From assembly GCA_946481075.1 (NCBI GenBank), contig CAMLMC010000001.1, positions 372,001-436,000 on the forward strand: a DNA stretch of 64,000 nucleotides, written 5' to 3'. Position 1 is the stretch's first letter. Each line of letters begins with the position of its first letter. The notes beneath the pieces are model-generated. The model worked only from the letters and a program-made list of their open reading frames with translations, searched no databases and was not told the origin of the DNA. The stretch comes from an uncultured Alphaproteobacteria bacterium (GTDB taxonomy: Bacteria > Pseudomonadota > Alphaproteobacteria > Micavibrionales > Micavibrionaceae). The position numbers and the translations under genes are program-made. Below are positions 17,829-26,921 of the stretch, piece by piece.

Positions 17829-20096
17829 ATGTCCCGTTTTTACCTTTTTACCCTGACCCTTTTCCTGTCCCTTATGAGCGTTTCCGCGGCCTTCGCCGAA
17901 CCGCTCCGCGAAGTGCGCATCGAGGGCGCGCAGCGTGTGGAACCGTCGACCATTCTGACCTATCTCAATATGCCAACGGGGTCGGACCTCAACGATGATT
18001 CCCTGAACGAGGGACTAAAGAATTTGTTTGCGACCGGCCTGTTCGCGGATGTGCGCATGAAGCACCAGAACGGCATCCTTCTGGTCGATGTTGCCGAAAA
18101 CCCGATCATCAATGAAATTGCCTTCGAAGGAAACGACCGTATCGAAGACAATGAACTGATGGCCGAAATCGGCCTGCGCCCGCGTCAGGTCTACACAAAA
18201 ACCAAGGTACAAAACGATGTTGCGCGTATCTATCAACTCTATCAACGCGGCGGCCGTTTTGCCGTGGATGTCGAACCGAAGATTATCGAACTCGATCAAA
18301 ACAGGGTGAACCTTGTTTTTGAAATCGTCGAAGGCGATGTTACGGACATCAGTGGCATCAAATTCGTCGGTAACAAGGCGTTCGACGATGATCAGCTTCG
18401 CAGCGAACTCAGCACCAAGGAAGAGCGCTGGTACCGTTTCTTTGCAACCGATGACCGTTATGACGAAGACCGCGTCAAATTCGACGAGGAACTTTTGCGC
18501 CGTTTCTACCTGAAGAACGGTTATGCCGATTTCCGGGTCCTGTCCTCTGTCGCCGAACTCTCGGAAGACAAGAAAAGCTTTTACCTGACCTTTACGGTGG
18601 AAGAAGGCCCGCGCTATGCCATTTCCGGTATTGCCATTACATCCGATCTGCGCGGGTTCGACGGCAATGTTCTGCGTGATTCCGTGACCTTTGTTCCGGG
18701 TGAGTGGTATAACGCCGATGCCGTCCAGAACAGCGTCGATAAAATGACTGACAAGCTCGGCGATCTTCAATATGCCTTCGTCGATATTGACCCGCGCGTG
18801 AACCGCAATATGGCGGACAACACCGTTGAAATCGACTTCCAGATCGCGGAATCGCCGCGCGTGTTTGTCGAGCGCATCGACATTCACGGCAACGTCCGCA
18901 CGATCGACAAAGTCATCCGCCGTGAAATGATGCTGGTCGAAGGCGACCCGTTCAGCAAATCCAAACTCGCACGTTCCGAACAGCGCCTGCGCAATCTTGC
19001 CTATTTCGAAAATGTCACGATCAAGACCTTGCCGGGCAGCGCGCCTGATAAGACAGTCATTGACATTCAGGTTGCCGAACAATCCACGGGTGAACTTTCC
19101 ATCGGGGCCGGTTTCTCGACCTCGGACGGTCCGCTCGCCGACCTGCGTATTCGTGAACGCAACCTTCTGGGCAAAGGGCAGGACCTGACCTTTGCAACGA
19201 CGATTGCCGGTAAACGCACGGAATTCGATGCGTCCTTCACAGAGCCTTACTTCCTTGACCGCGATATGTCGGCGGGCGTCGATGCCTTCCACGTAACGCG
19301 CGATCTGCAAGATGAAAGCTCGTACGACCAACGCCGCACCGGCGGTGCGCTCCGCATGGGCTACCCGCTTTCCGAACATATGCGCCAGTCATGGAAATAC
19401 CGCCTTGAAAGCAACGAGATCAGGAATGTCGATGCCAATGCCTCGCTTTACATCCGTCAGCAGGAAGGCAAACGTGTAACATCTGCTGTTTCCCAACGTC
19501 TGTCCTATGACACGCGCGATTCCATCCAGTTCCCGGCCGAAGGTTTGTACTCTTGGCTTGATCTGGAAGGGGCCGGGCTTGGCGGCGATGCCAAATATGT
19601 CTCCGGTTCCATCGGTTCCAGCTATTACATCCCATTCTACGACAAAAAGGTCGTGCTGAATTTCATGGGAGAGACCGGTGCCATTCAGGGTATTTCCGAT
19701 GAAGATGTTCGCATCAATGAACGCTATTTCCTTGGCGGCGACAATCTTCGCGGCTTTGAACGCGGCGGCGTGGGACCGCGCGATACGGCGACAAATGACG
19801 CTCTCGGCGGGAATTATTTCTACCGCGGTACGGCAGAACTTTCGTTCCCGATCGGCCTGCCGGAAGAAATGGGAATTGCCGGACATGCCTTTAGTGACTT
19901 CGGTTCTCTCTGGAGCCTTGATGATGTGTCGGGCGTGAATATCGTCGATGAAAACAGCATCCGTGCCTCTGCCGGTCTTGGTGTCTCATGGCGTTCTCCG
20001 ATGGGGCCTGTGCGTGTCGATGTGGCCTTCCCCTATACCAAGGAAGATTATGACGAGGAAGAGAATTTCCGCTTTAGCTTTGGCACGCGGTTCTAG
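17829..20096 (+). CDS. bamA: outer membrane protein assembly factor BamA
   Basis: Core of the BAM complex, which folds beta-barrel proteins into the outer membrane. The 755-residue precursor has a signal peptide ending AFA-E near residue 24, five POTRA domains to about residue 425, and the Omp85 barrel from there on, with RGFERGGVGPRD (the conserved loop 6 VRGF/Y-type motif) near residue 640. It ends in Phe (FRFSFGTRF), the typical barrel signal. Gene order rseP-bamA-skp-lpxD-fabZ-lpxA links outer-membrane protein assembly with LPS synthesis. Confidence 0.98.
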   Translation: MSRFYLFTLTLFLSLMSVSAAFAEPLREVRIEGAQRVEPSTILTYLNMPTGSDLNDDSLNEGLKNLFATGLFADVRMKHQNGILLVDVAENPIINEIAFEGNDRIEDNELMAEIGLRPRQVYTKTKVQNDVARIYQLYQRGGRFAVDVEPKIIELDQNRVNLVFEIVEGDVTDISGIKFVGNKAFDDDQLRSELSTKEERWYRFFATDDRYDEDRVKFDEELLRRFYLKNGYADFRVLSSVAELSEDKKSFYLTFTVEEGPRYAISGIAITSDLRGFDGNVLRDSVTFVPGEWYNADAVQNSVDKMTDKLGDLQYAFVDIDPRVNRNMADNTVEIDFQIAESPRVFVERIDIHGNVRTIDKVIRREMMLVEGDPFSKSKLARSEQRLRNLAYFENVTIKTLPGSAPDKTVIDIQVAEQSTGELSIGAGFSTSDGPLADLRIRERNLLGKGQDLTFATTIAGKRTEFDASFTEPYFLDRDMSAGVDAFHVTRDLQDESSYDQRRTGGALRMGYPLSEHMRQSWKYRLESNEIRNVDANASLYIRQQEGKRVTSAVSQRLSYDTRDSIQFPAEGLYSWLDLEGAGLGGDAKYVSGSIGSSYYIPFYDKKVVLNFMGETGAIQGISDEDVRINERYFLGGDNLRGFERGGVGPRDTATNDALGGNYFYRGTAELSFPIGLPEEMGIAGHAFSDFGSLWSLDDVSGVNIVDENSIRASAGLGVSWRSPMGPVRVDVAFPYTKEDYDEEENFRFSFGTRF

Positions 20097-20132
20097 TTCT
20101 CTGGCCACGATTATTTAAAGAAGAGGTTTTCT

Positions 20133-20678
20133 ATGACTTATCGCGTGTTCGTGGTTGTGCTTGTTGCCGCCCTGATAACATCTGTAACTTTGCCGTCCGT
20201 CGCCCGCGCTGCGGCGCCGAATATTGGGATTGTGGATGTCGAAAAAATTCTTGCCGAATCCAAAGCGGCGCAGGATTTGCAGCAGCAATTGCAATCCAAG
20301 AAAGAGAGCTTTCAAAAAGAGTTTTCCGGCAAGGAAAAAGAGCTGAAGGCGACGGAAGATTCCCTGCTTAAGGAGAAAGACTCGCTGTCTGCCGAGGAGT
20401 TCGCCAAGAAACGCAAGGCCTATGAAGAGAGCATCATGGAAACGCGCAAGCTGTTTCAAAAGCGTCGCAACTCTCTGGATCAGGGGCTTGCCAATGCCAT
20501 GGGCGAACTGCGCAAACACATTGTGCAGGCAACAGCCGATGTGGCGAGCGAGAAGGGGTATGATGTCGTTCTGACCCGCGAAAGCGTGCTGATCGCTGCA
20601 AACACGCTGGATATCACAAAGGATGTTCTGACCAAGCTTGATGCCAAGGTCAGCAAGATCCCGCTTAAGGTGGAATAG
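20133..20678 (+). CDS. skp: OmpH/Skp family periplasmic chaperone
   Basis: Trimeric periplasmic holdase that carries unfolded outer-membrane proteins to BamA. The 181-residue precursor has a signal peptide ending ARA-A near residue 27, the N-terminal beta segment IGIVDVEKILAES, then a long Lys/Glu/Gln-rich coiled-coil (residues 45-130) forming the tentacles, and the C-terminal strand DVVLTRESVLIA. The TTTAAAGAAGAGGTT ribosome-binding site is good. It lies 36 bases after bamA and 8 bases before lpxD. Confidence 0.95.
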   Translation: MTYRVFVVVLVAALITSVTLPSVARAAAPNIGIVDVEKILAESKAAQDLQQQLQSKKESFQKEFSGKEKELKATEDSLLKEKDSLSAEEFAKKRKAYEESIMETRKLFQKRRNSLDQGLANAMGELRKHIVQATADVASEKGYDVVLTRESVLIAANTLDITKDVLTKLDAKVSKIPLKVE

Positions 20679-20686
20679 GCTGTTCA

Positions 20687-21712
20687 ATGGCCGATCCACG
20701 CTTTTTTCAAAAATCTCCTGCCAGAACGCTTGGCGAATTAGCCGTCATCGCGGGCGGCAAACTCGCCGATGACGCGGCGGCAGATATTTTGATTGATGAT
20801 GTCGCCCCGCTCGATCAGGCCGGCGCAGGGCAGATTAGTTTCCTCGACAACCGCAAGTACAAGGACAGTTTCGCGGCCTCGAAGGCGGCGGCGGCGATTG
20901 TCGCGGAGCCATTGGCTTCGCTGGCCCCGTCCGGCATGGCGCTCATTATTTCCAAAAACCCCTATAAATCCTATGCGCTCGTGGCGCAGGCCTTTTATCC
21001 GGTCGTCTATCCGTCCGCCTCTATTTCCGTTGGCGCGCATGTCCATCCATCCGCCAAAATTGCCGATGGCTGTGTGATCGAGGCCGGTGTCGTGATCGGC
21101 GCGAATGTTGTGATCGGCGAAGGCACATGGATCGGCGCGAACGGCGTCATCGGCGAGGGCGTCAAAATCGGTGCCCGTTGCAAGATCGACCCGTGCGTGA
21201 CCGTATCCCATGCCGAAATCGGTGATGGCGTCCGCCTTTATCCCGGTGTGCGGATCGGGCAGGACGGGTTCGGCTTTGCCATTGACCCCGCCGGCCATGT
21301 AAAGGTGCCGCAACTGGGGCGCGTGATTATCGGCGACAATGTCGAGATCGGGGCCAATTCCACCATCGACCGCGGCGCGGGCCCCGATACCGTGATCGGG
21401 GCGGGGACATGGATCGATAATCTGGTCCAGATTGGCCACAACGTGCGCATTGGCAAAGGCTGTATCCTGATCGCGCAATCGGGCGTGGCGGGCAGCACCG
21501 TTTTGGAAGATTATGCCGTGCTGGCGGCGCAGGCCGGGGTTGCGGGCCACTTGCGCATCGGCATGGGGGCGCGGATCGGTGCCAAGGCCGGCGTGATGAA
21601 AGATGTTCCGGCCGGGGAAGAACAACTGGGCGCACCCGCCGTGCCCGTTAAGGAATTCATGCGGCAGGTCATTGCGTTAAAACGATTGACGACCCGCCAA
21701 AAAAACGAATAA
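20687..21712 (+). CDS. lpxD: UDP-3-O-(3-hydroxyacyl)glucosamine N-acyltransferase
   Basis: Third step of lipid A synthesis: adds the N-linked hydroxyacyl chain to UDP-3-O-acyl-glucosamine using acyl-ACP. The protein of 341 residues has the N-terminal uridine-binding domain (to about residue 105), a left-handed beta helix of hexapeptide repeats (residues 110-300, many IGxG/VxIG turns) with the catalytic histidine in VQIGHNVRIG, and a C-terminal helical extension that binds ACP. The internal repetition at DNA level reflects the hexapeptides, not a DNA repeat. Confidence 0.97.
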   Translation: MADPRFFQKSPARTLGELAVIAGGKLADDAAADILIDDVAPLDQAGAGQISFLDNRKYKDSFAASKAAAAIVAEPLASLAPSGMALIISKNPYKSYALVAQAFYPVVYPSASISVGAHVHPSAKIADGCVIEAGVVIGANVVIGEGTWIGANGVIGEGVKIGARCKIDPCVTVSHAEIGDGVRLYPGVRIGQDGFGFAIDPAGHVKVPQLGRVIIGDNVEIGANSTIDRGAGPDTVIGAGTWIDNLVQIGHNVRIGKGCILIAQSGVAGSTVLEDYAVLAAQAGVAGHLRIGMGARIGAKAGVMKDVPAGEEQLGAPAVPVKEFMRQVIALKRLTTRQKNE

Positions 21713-21717
21713 AAACA

Positions 21718-22191
21718 ATGACCATGTCAGAGAATATACAAACATTCGATATCGTTAGCCTGATGGAGATGATCCCTCACCGCTATCCCATCCTGCTGAT
21801 CGACCGCATGCTGGACGTTGTTCCGGGCGAGCGGGCGGTGGGGCTTAAAAACGTTACGTTTAACGAGCCGCATTTTCAGGGGCACTTTCCGGGCTGGCCC
21901 GTCATGCCAGGCGTGTTGATTGTCGAGGCGATGGCGCAGACATCGGCTGCGCTCGTCGTCCATACGCTGGGCGAGGAAGCCAAAGGCAAGATCGTCTATT
22001 TCATGTCGATCGAAGAGGCGAAGTTCAGAAAGCCCGTGACGCCGGGCGATACGCTGCACATCCATGTCGAAAAAATCCAGAACCGCCGCAATGTGTGGAA
22101 ATTCAACGGGCGTGCAATGGTCGGCGATACGGTCTGCGCCGAAGCGGTCTTCAGCGCGATGATCATGGATCGTACCGCAGGCCCCGCATAA
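21718..22191 (+). CDS. fabZ: 3-hydroxyacyl-ACP dehydratase FabZ
   Basis: Dehydrates 3-hydroxyacyl-ACP in fatty-acid elongation and competes with LpxA/LpxD for the same hydroxyacyl pool, which explains its place in the lpx cluster. The 157-residue hot-dog fold protein has MIPHRYPILLIDRM, the catalytic His in GHFPGWPVMPG, and the catalytic Glu in LIVEAMAQTSA. Two starts are possible, ATG 21718 and ATG 21724, and neither has a clear ribosome-binding site; 21718 follows the lpxD stop by 5 bases. Confidence 0.97.
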   Translation: MTMSENIQTFDIVSLMEMIPHRYPILLIDRMLDVVPGERAVGLKNVTFNEPHFQGHFPGWPVMPGVLIVEAMAQTSAALVVHTLGEEAKGKIVYFMSIEEAKFRKPVTPGDTLHIHVEKIQNRRNVWKFNGRAMVGDTVCAEAVFSAMIMDRTAGPA

Positions 22192-22257
22192 ATCTTTGTA
22201 ACATTCCGCAATCTCTTGTGATTGGCAGTCTTTTCAAGGGCTTGCTATCCCTTTGAA

Positions 22258-23061
22258 ATGACGAATATTCACCCATCCGCCATTGTGGATCCGCGTGCCC
22301 AGATCGGGACGGGCGTTTCTATCGGCCCGTACTGTACGATCGGGCCGGATGTGATCCTTGGCGACAATGTCGAATTGAAATCCCATGTTGTGGTCGATGG
22401 CCGCACGAACATTGGCGAAGGCACAAAAATCTATCCCTTTGCCGTCATCGGCGCCGCGCCGCAGGATTTGAAATATCGTGGCGAGCCATCGCAGCTTATC
22501 ATCGGCAAGAACAACACCATCCGTGAACACGCAACGATGCATCCCGGCACCGAAACCGGCGGCATGAAAACCGTCATCGGCGATAACAACTTGTTCATGG
22601 TCGCGATCCATGTCGCGCATGATTGCATCATCGGCAACCATGTGATCATGGCGAACAATGCCACGCTCGGCGGGCATGTGATTGTCGGTGACCATGTTTT
22701 GATCGGCGGCCTGTCCGCCGTGCACCAATTCATCCGCATCGGATCTTATGCCGTGATCGGCGGGATGTCGGGCGTTGAAAGCGATGTGATCCCCTTTGGC
22801 CGCGTGAAGGGGGAACGCGCAAGCCTTGCCGGATTGAATCTGATTGGCCTTGAGCGCGGCGGGTTCGACAAGAACACGATCAAGGTTTTGAACAAGGCCA
22901 CGCGCCAGTTGTTCGACGATTCCCAAGGCACATTCGAACAGCGCCTGAACAAGATGGAAGAAGAATACGAGAATTATGAAGTCGTTCTTCAGGTCCTGAA
23001 ATTCGCGCGTGAAAAGGAACGGTTCGGCTTGTGCCAGCCTGACCGCAAGCACGCGGCGTAG
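22258..23061 (+). CDS. lpxA: UDP-N-acetylglucosamine acyltransferase
   Basis: First committed step of lipid A synthesis, transferring a 3-hydroxyacyl chain from ACP to UDP-GlcNAc. The protein of 267 residues is a hexapeptide-repeat beta helix beginning MTNIHPSAIVDP; the catalytic histidine lies in VAIHVAHDCIIGNH, and a C-terminal helical domain starts near residue 195. The ATG at 22258 is chosen because the family begins IHPSAIV; the in-frame TTG at 22222 adds an unrelated extension. It is 66 bases after fabZ and only 4 bases before lpxI. Confidence 0.97.
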   Translation: MTNIHPSAIVDPRAQIGTGVSIGPYCTIGPDVILGDNVELKSHVVVDGRTNIGEGTKIYPFAVIGAAPQDLKYRGEPSQLIIGKNNTIREHATMHPGTETGGMKTVIGDNNLFMVAIHVAHDCIIGNHVIMANNATLGGHVIVGDHVLIGGLSAVHQFIRIGSYAVIGGMSGVESDVIPFGRVKGERASLAGLNLIGLERGGFDKNTIKVLNKATRQLFDDSQGTFEQRLNKMEEEYENYEVVLQVLKFAREKERFGLCQPDRKHAA

Positions 23062-23065
23062 CGCC

Positions 23066-23869
23066 ATGGAAACCTATCCCCATAAGCTCGGTATTGTGGC
23101 GGGCGGCGGTGATTTGCCGGTGCGTCTGCAACATTTTTGCGATGCGCATTCTATCCCGACATTCACAATTGGGTTTAACAACCATACGGATGGGGCTGCG
23201 TTTGCGGGCCGCGACCATGCCGTGATGCGCCTTGGTGAAGCGGGGAAGATGGTCAGGTTATTCAAAGAACAGGGTTGCAACGATCTTGTCCTCATAGGCT
23301 CTATCAAGCGCCCGTCGGCGTGGGAGTTGCGGCCCGATTTCTATACCGCCAAATTCTTTGCACGGATCGGGTTCAAGGCAATGGGCGATGATGGGTTGCT
23401 GAAGGCCATCCGTTATGCGCTGGAAGATGAAGGTTTCACCATCCATGGCATTCATGAATTTCTCCCTGATTTGTTGGCCGCGCAAGGCGTTCTCGGCAAA
23501 CATGCGCCGAGCGAGCAGCAGCAGACTGATGTCTCTATCGGCTTTGCCGCCGCGAAGGCATTGGGTTTGCGCGATGCCGGCCAATGCGTTGTCGTGCATG
23601 AGGGCGCGGTGATTGCCGAAGAAGATGCGGACGGCACCGATGCGATGTTGAGACGGAATCCGGTGCGCGGCGCAATCCTTGTGAAAACATGCAAGCCGCA
23701 GCAGGACCGCAAACTCGATATGCCGACCGTTGGCCGCCGCACCGTACGCCTGTGTGCCGAGCTTGGCTATGCCGGTATAGCGGTAGAGGCCGGCGCGACA
23801 TTGATTGCAAACCGTGAAGAGGCGATTGCAATGGCGGATGAGGCCGGATTGTTTGTGGTGGGCTTATGA
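23066..23869 (+). CDS. lpxI: UDP-2,3-diacylglucosamine pyrophosphatase LpxI
   Basis: Hydrolyses UDP-2,3-diacylglucosamine to lipid X and UMP, the role LpxH has in enterobacteria; LpxI is the alphaproteobacterial version. The 267-residue protein has the N-terminal IVAGGGDLPVRL and the C-terminal DUF1009 domain with DMPTVGRRTVRL and GIAVEAGATLIAN. The ATG at 23066 follows the lpxA stop by 4 bases; in-frame codons further upstream overlap lpxA and look like shadow. The stop overlaps the lpxB start (ATGA). Confidence 0.94.
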   Translation: METYPHKLGIVAGGGDLPVRLQHFCDAHSIPTFTIGFNNHTDGAAFAGRDHAVMRLGEAGKMVRLFKEQGCNDLVLIGSIKRPSAWELRPDFYTAKFFARIGFKAMGDDGLLKAIRYALEDEGFTIHGIHEFLPDLLAAQGVLGKHAPSEQQQTDVSIGFAAAKALGLRDAGQCVVVHEGAVIAEEDADGTDAMLRRNPVRGAILVKTCKPQQDRKLDMPTVGRRTVRLCAELGYAGIAVEAGATLIANREEAIAMADEAGLFVVGL

Positions 23870-25017
23870 GTGCGGGCGTTTGCATCATAGCGGGTGAGCC
23901 GTCCGGCGATTTCCTTGGCGGGCAAATGGCGAAGGCGCTCAAGGCTGCGCAACCCGATATCGTATTGTCCGGTGTCGGCGGTGCGCATATGAAGGCGGCG
24001 GGCATTGATAGCCTGTTCCCATACGAAGATCTGGCGGTGATGGGGATTGCGGAAGTCCTGCCCAATCTCCCTACGATTTTGCGCCGCATCCGGGAGACGG
24101 CGGAGTTCATTCTTGAAGCCAAGCCCGATATCGTTGTGACCATTGACTCGCCGGACTTCGTGTTCCGCGTCATCAAAGCCGTGAAGAAGCGCACTGATAC
24201 GCCGCCGAAATTCATACACTATGTCGCGCCGAGCGTATGGGCGTGGCGCGAAGGGCGTGCGGAGAAGCTTGCGAAGCTTGTCGATGGATTGATCTGTTTG
24301 TTCGATTTTGAGCCGCCGTATTTCGAACGTCACGGATTGAAGACCATAGCCGCAGGCCATCCGTTGGTCGAAGGTGGCGCGATGGAGGCCAGTGGAGCCG
24401 CGTTCCGCGAAGAATACGGCATTGCGGGCGGTGACCCGATTGTCGGTGTTCTGTTCGGCAGCCGCAAAGGAGAACTGAAACGCGTTGGTAAAGATCTTCG
24501 TGATGCCGCGTTTAAGATCGCGGAGCGTATTGGGCCTAACGCCCATATCGTTGCGCCGACATTGCCGCATGTGAAGAATGCCGTGTTCGAACTGCTCCGC
24601 GATGCGCCGGGGCCTATTCACATCGTCGATGATCCGGCAGACAAGTGGAATGCGTTTGCATCCATGAATGTCGCGCTCGCTGTCAGCGGGACCGTTGGAC
24701 TAGAGCTCGCGGCAATGCGCGTTCCGCATGTGATTGCCTATCGCGCCAGTCCGTTCACCGCCTTTATGATACGCAGGCTGATCAAGGTGAAATATGCGCA
24801 CCTTGCCAATATCATGGAGGGTGCCGAGGTGGTGCCGGAGTTCCTTCAATCTGATTGCAAGCCCGAGCCAATCGCGGAAGAGGCGTATCGCCTGTATCAG
24901 AACCCGGCGAAGCAGATCGGTGATTTCGACCATATTAGGTTTAGACTTGGTTATGGCCAACCAAAAACGCCGTCTGAAAAAGCGGCGGCGTTTGTGTTGT
25001 CGTTTATGTCATCCTGA
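23866..25017 (+). CDS. lpxB: lipid-A-disaccharide synthase
   Basis: Glycosyltransferase (family GT19) joining lipid X and UDP-diacylglucosamine to form the lipid A disaccharide. The 383-residue protein has CIIAGEPSGDFLGGQM at the N terminus, the VGVLFGSRKGELKR donor-site block, and ALAVSGTVGLELA near residue 268. Its last residues FMSS and the TGA stop are encoded by the first bases of a palindromic repeat (25008-25072), so the natural C terminus was probably altered by insertion. It closes the lpx operon and is convergent with gltA. Confidence 0.96.
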   Translation: MSAGVCIIAGEPSGDFLGGQMAKALKAAQPDIVLSGVGGAHMKAAGIDSLFPYEDLAVMGIAEVLPNLPTILRRIRETAEFILEAKPDIVVTIDSPDFVFRVIKAVKKRTDTPPKFIHYVAPSVWAWREGRAEKLAKLVDGLICLFDFEPPYFERHGLKTIAAGHPLVEGGAMEASGAAFREEYGIAGGDPIVGVLFGSRKGELKRVGKDLRDAAFKIAERIGPNAHIVAPTLPHVKNAVFELLRDAPGPIHIVDDPADKWNAFASMNVALAVSGTVGLELAAMRVPHVIAYRASPFTAFMIRRLIKVKYAHLANIMEGAEVVPEFLQSDCKPEPIAEEAYRLYQNPAKQIGDFDHIRFRLGYGQPKTPSEKAAAFVLSFMSS

Positions 25018-25072
25018 AAGAGCGGTAGCGACTGAAGGATCCCATGAGATCCTTCGCTGCGCTCAGGATGAC
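25008..25072. repeat. palindromic repeat, family A (copy 1), supplies the lpxB stop codon
   Basis: Begins GTCATCCTGA and ends CTCAGGATGAC, with inner GAAGGATC / GATCCTTC arms. The outer half overlaps the last 10 bases of lpxB, providing its stop. Its large stem lies between the convergent lpxB and gltA genes and could also act as a bidirectional transcription barrier. Other copies: 26529, 38319, 40614, 51072, 57778 and 63049. Confidence 0.9.
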
Positions 25073-25081
25073 AGACTGCTT

Positions 25082-26395
25082 TTACTTCCTGTCTTTGATA
25101 TCCACATACGGGCGGATGTCCGGACCTGTATAGAGCTGGCGCGGGCGGCCGATACGCAGTTCGGGTTCTTCGATCATTTCTTTCCATTGGGAAATCCAGC
25201 CAACGGTACGGGAGACCGCAAACAGCACCGTGAACATTTCGGTCGGGAAGCCCATCGCCTTCAGGATAATGCCGGAATAGAAGTCGACGTTCGGGAAGAG
25301 TTTGCGTTCGACGAAATACGGATCGGCGAGTGCGGCCTTTTCCAGTTCCATCGCGAGTTTGAGTTTCGGATCATCATGCAGGCCGAGTTCTTCCAAGACT
25401 TCATAGCAGCTTTCGCGCATAACGGCGGCACGCGGGTCCATGTTTTTATAGACGCGGTGTCCAAAGCCCATCAGACGGAACGGATCATTCTTGTCCTTCG
25501 CTTTTGCAATGAATTCAGGAATGCGGGAGGCATCACCGATTTCGTCGAGCATTTCCAAAACTTCCTGGTTCGCGCCGCCATGGGCAGGGCCCCAGAGACA
25601 GGCGATACCGGCGGCGATACAGGCGAACGGGTTTGCCTGGGATGAGCCGGCGAGGCGCACAGTCGAGGTCGAGGCGTTTTGTTCGTGGTCCGCGTGGAGA
25701 ATAAGGATGCGGTCCATGGCCTTTGCCAGAACAGGAGAAACCTTGTACGGCTCTGCCGGGACCGCGAAACATTGATAGAGGAAGTTTTCGGCATAGTTCA
25801 GGTCGTTGCGCGGATACATGAATGGCTGGCCGATCGAATATTTGTATGTCATGGCGGCGAGCGTCGGCAGTTTTGCAATCAGGCGGTGCGCGGAAATTTC
25901 GCGTTGTTTCGGATCATAGATGTCGAGGGAGTCGTGATAGAACGCGGCCATGGCGCCAACCACGCCGCACATAACGGCCATCGGGTGCGCATCGCGGCGG
26001 AAGCCCCGGAAGAAATAGTTCATTTGGTCATGCACCATTGTGTGCATGGTGATGGAATGGGAGAAGTCGGCCAGTTCTTTTTCGGTTGGCAGATCGCCGT
26101 TGAGGAGAAGGTAGCACACTTCCATATAGGTGCTTTTTGCCGCCAGTTCCTTGATATCGTAACCACGGTGATGCAGAACGCCCTTGTCGCCATCGATGAA
26201 GGTGATGCGGGATTTGCAAGACGCCGTCGATGTGTAGGACGGGTCGAAGGTGAAATGGCCGTTTTCGGCGTACATTTTGCGGATATCGAGAACATCCGGA
26301 CCATCCGTCCCGTGCAGAACCGGCAATTTTATGCTTTCGCCTGTGGCATCGTTGGTGAGGGTGAATGTTTTGTCGGTTGTGATGTTCTCGCTCAT
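25082..26395 (-). CDS. gltA: citrate synthase (type II)
   Basis: Condenses acetyl-CoA and oxaloacetate to citrate, entry to the TCA cycle. The 437-residue protein is the longer, hexameric NADH-sensitive-type enzyme of Gram-negative bacteria. Visible catalytic regions are [16 protein letters not shown] (first His), [15 protein letters not shown] and [15 protein letters not shown] (second His), and the C terminal part with [11 protein letters not shown]. The N-terminal extension with [15 protein letters not shown] is typical. It is the first gene after lpxB, on the other strand. A probable promoter is at 26483-26455. Confidence 0.98.
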   Translation of the reverse strand: MSENITTDKTFTLTNDATGESIKLPVLHGTDGPDVLDIRKMYAENGHFTFDPSYTSTASCKSRITFIDGDKGVLHHRGYDIKELAAKSTYMEVCYLLLNGDLPTEKELADFSHSITMHTMVHDQMNYFFRGFRRDAHPMAVMCGVVGAMAAFYHDSLDIYDPKQREISAHRLIAKLPTLAAMTYKYSIGQPFMYPRNDLNYAENFLYQCFAVPAEPYKVSPVLAKAMDRILILHADHEQNASTSTVRLAGSSQANPFACIAAGIACLWGPAHGGANQEVLEMLDEIGDASRIPEFIAKAKDKNDPFRLMGFGHRVYKNMDPRAAVMRESCYEVLEELGLHDDPKLKLAMELEKAALADPYFVERKLFPNVDFYSGIILKAMGFPTEMFTVLFAVSRTVGWISQWKEMIEEPELRIGRPRQLYTGPDIRPYVDIKDRK

Positions 26396-26858
26396 GGAAA
26401 TATCCGCTCTTTGATTTGTCTTTATAAGAATGCCCCGAATGGTGCCCCGCAGTAATAGTAGGGCGATATTGGTTAAAGATCAATTTACAAGCGTTTGAAA
26501 TATCTTGATTTTCCGTATTTCCTTCTTTGTCATTCTGAGCAAAGCGAAGAATCCCGTGAGATCCTTCGGGCGCAGGGCCCTCAGGATGACAATTATGCAC
26601 TCGCAATGACGATGCAAGCCGGATGCGGCGTTGTTCCAGCGAAATGGATTTATTGAGATTGGACAGGAAGCGGGCATTCAACCAGAGGAAACGGCGCAAG
26701 GTGCGCGTTTCCTTATCATAAAGCCCGTGTTTGAGCGCATTCTGCGCCGAGCGTTTTTTGCCCGCGAGCGTTTTCGGCCCCGTGGAATGTTTCCACGATT
26801 GCCGCGTCTTTTGAATTTCCGATTGTTTTTGGCGAGCCTCCGCCGTCCATCTGGGCAT
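26028..26858 (-). CDS. unknown protein with a [17 protein letters not shown] motif, 3' part altered by a repeat
   Basis: The first 85 residues ([19 protein letters not shown], then [20 protein letters not shown] and a basic stretch) look like a real small basic protein; proteins with a GP-T-GK-SNALKHGL motif are widespread but their function is unknown to me. From 26590 the frame runs through a family A repeat (26529-26590), then through the gltA promoter and 368 bases into gltA in another frame, which is unlikely to be meaningful. So the original stop was probably lost by repeat insertion. The start at 26858 has GGAG six bases upstream; 26873 is an alternative. It follows the 145-residue gene by 63 bases and is likely cotranscribed with it. 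Confidence 0.5.
   Translation of the reverse strand: MPRWTAEARQKQSEIQKTRQSWKHSTGPKTLAGKKRSAQNALKHGLYDKETRTLRRFLWLNARFLSNLNKSISLEQRRIRLASSLRVHNCHPEGPAPEGSHGILRFAQNDKEGNTENQDISNACKLIFNQYRPTITAGHHSGHSYKDKSKSGYFHEREHHNRQNIHPHQRCHRRKHKIAGSARDGWSGCSRYPQNVRRKRPFHLRPVLHIDGVLQIPHHLHRWRQGRSASPWLRYQGTGGKKHLYGSVLPSPQRRSANRKRTGRLLPFHHHAHNGA
26455..26483 (-). promoter_or_regulatory. probable gltA promoter
   Basis: On the minus strand TTGATC (26483-26478) and TACTAT (26460-26455) are separated by 17 bases, about 60 bases upstream of the gltA ATG. Four of six matches in the -35 and five of six in the -10 make this a reasonable but unproven promoter. Confidence 0.5.
26529..26590. repeat. palindromic repeat, family A (copy 2), inside an open frame
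   Basis: Begins GTCATTCTGAGC and ends CCCTCAGGATGAC with inner GAAGAATCC / GATCCTTCG arms. It lies in frame in the unknown gene on the minus strand, adding about 21 residues. Just beside it, at 26600-26611, is a 12-base end fragment of the family B repeat (CTCGCAATGACG), so two families are adjacent here. Confidence 0.88.
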
Positions 26859-26921
26859 ATTTATCTCCGTCATCCGCAGCCCCGCCGCTTTCGCGGCGTG
26901 TCGGGCTGGCGCAAAGATTGT

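Noticed and set aside
18015..19379. Long minus-strand frame (454 codons) opposite bamA
   Set aside because: Its sequence has no domain pattern and bamA on the other strand is unambiguous; such antisense frames follow from codon bias.
20738..21625. Repetitive-looking DNA in lpxD and lpxA
   Set aside because: The repetition encodes hexapeptide turns of the beta helix, not a CRISPR array or DNA repeat element.
24794..25645. Plus-strand frame crossing lpxB end, repeat and gltA
   Set aside because: It is opened only by the family A repeat between two well-supported genes and has no coding signal.
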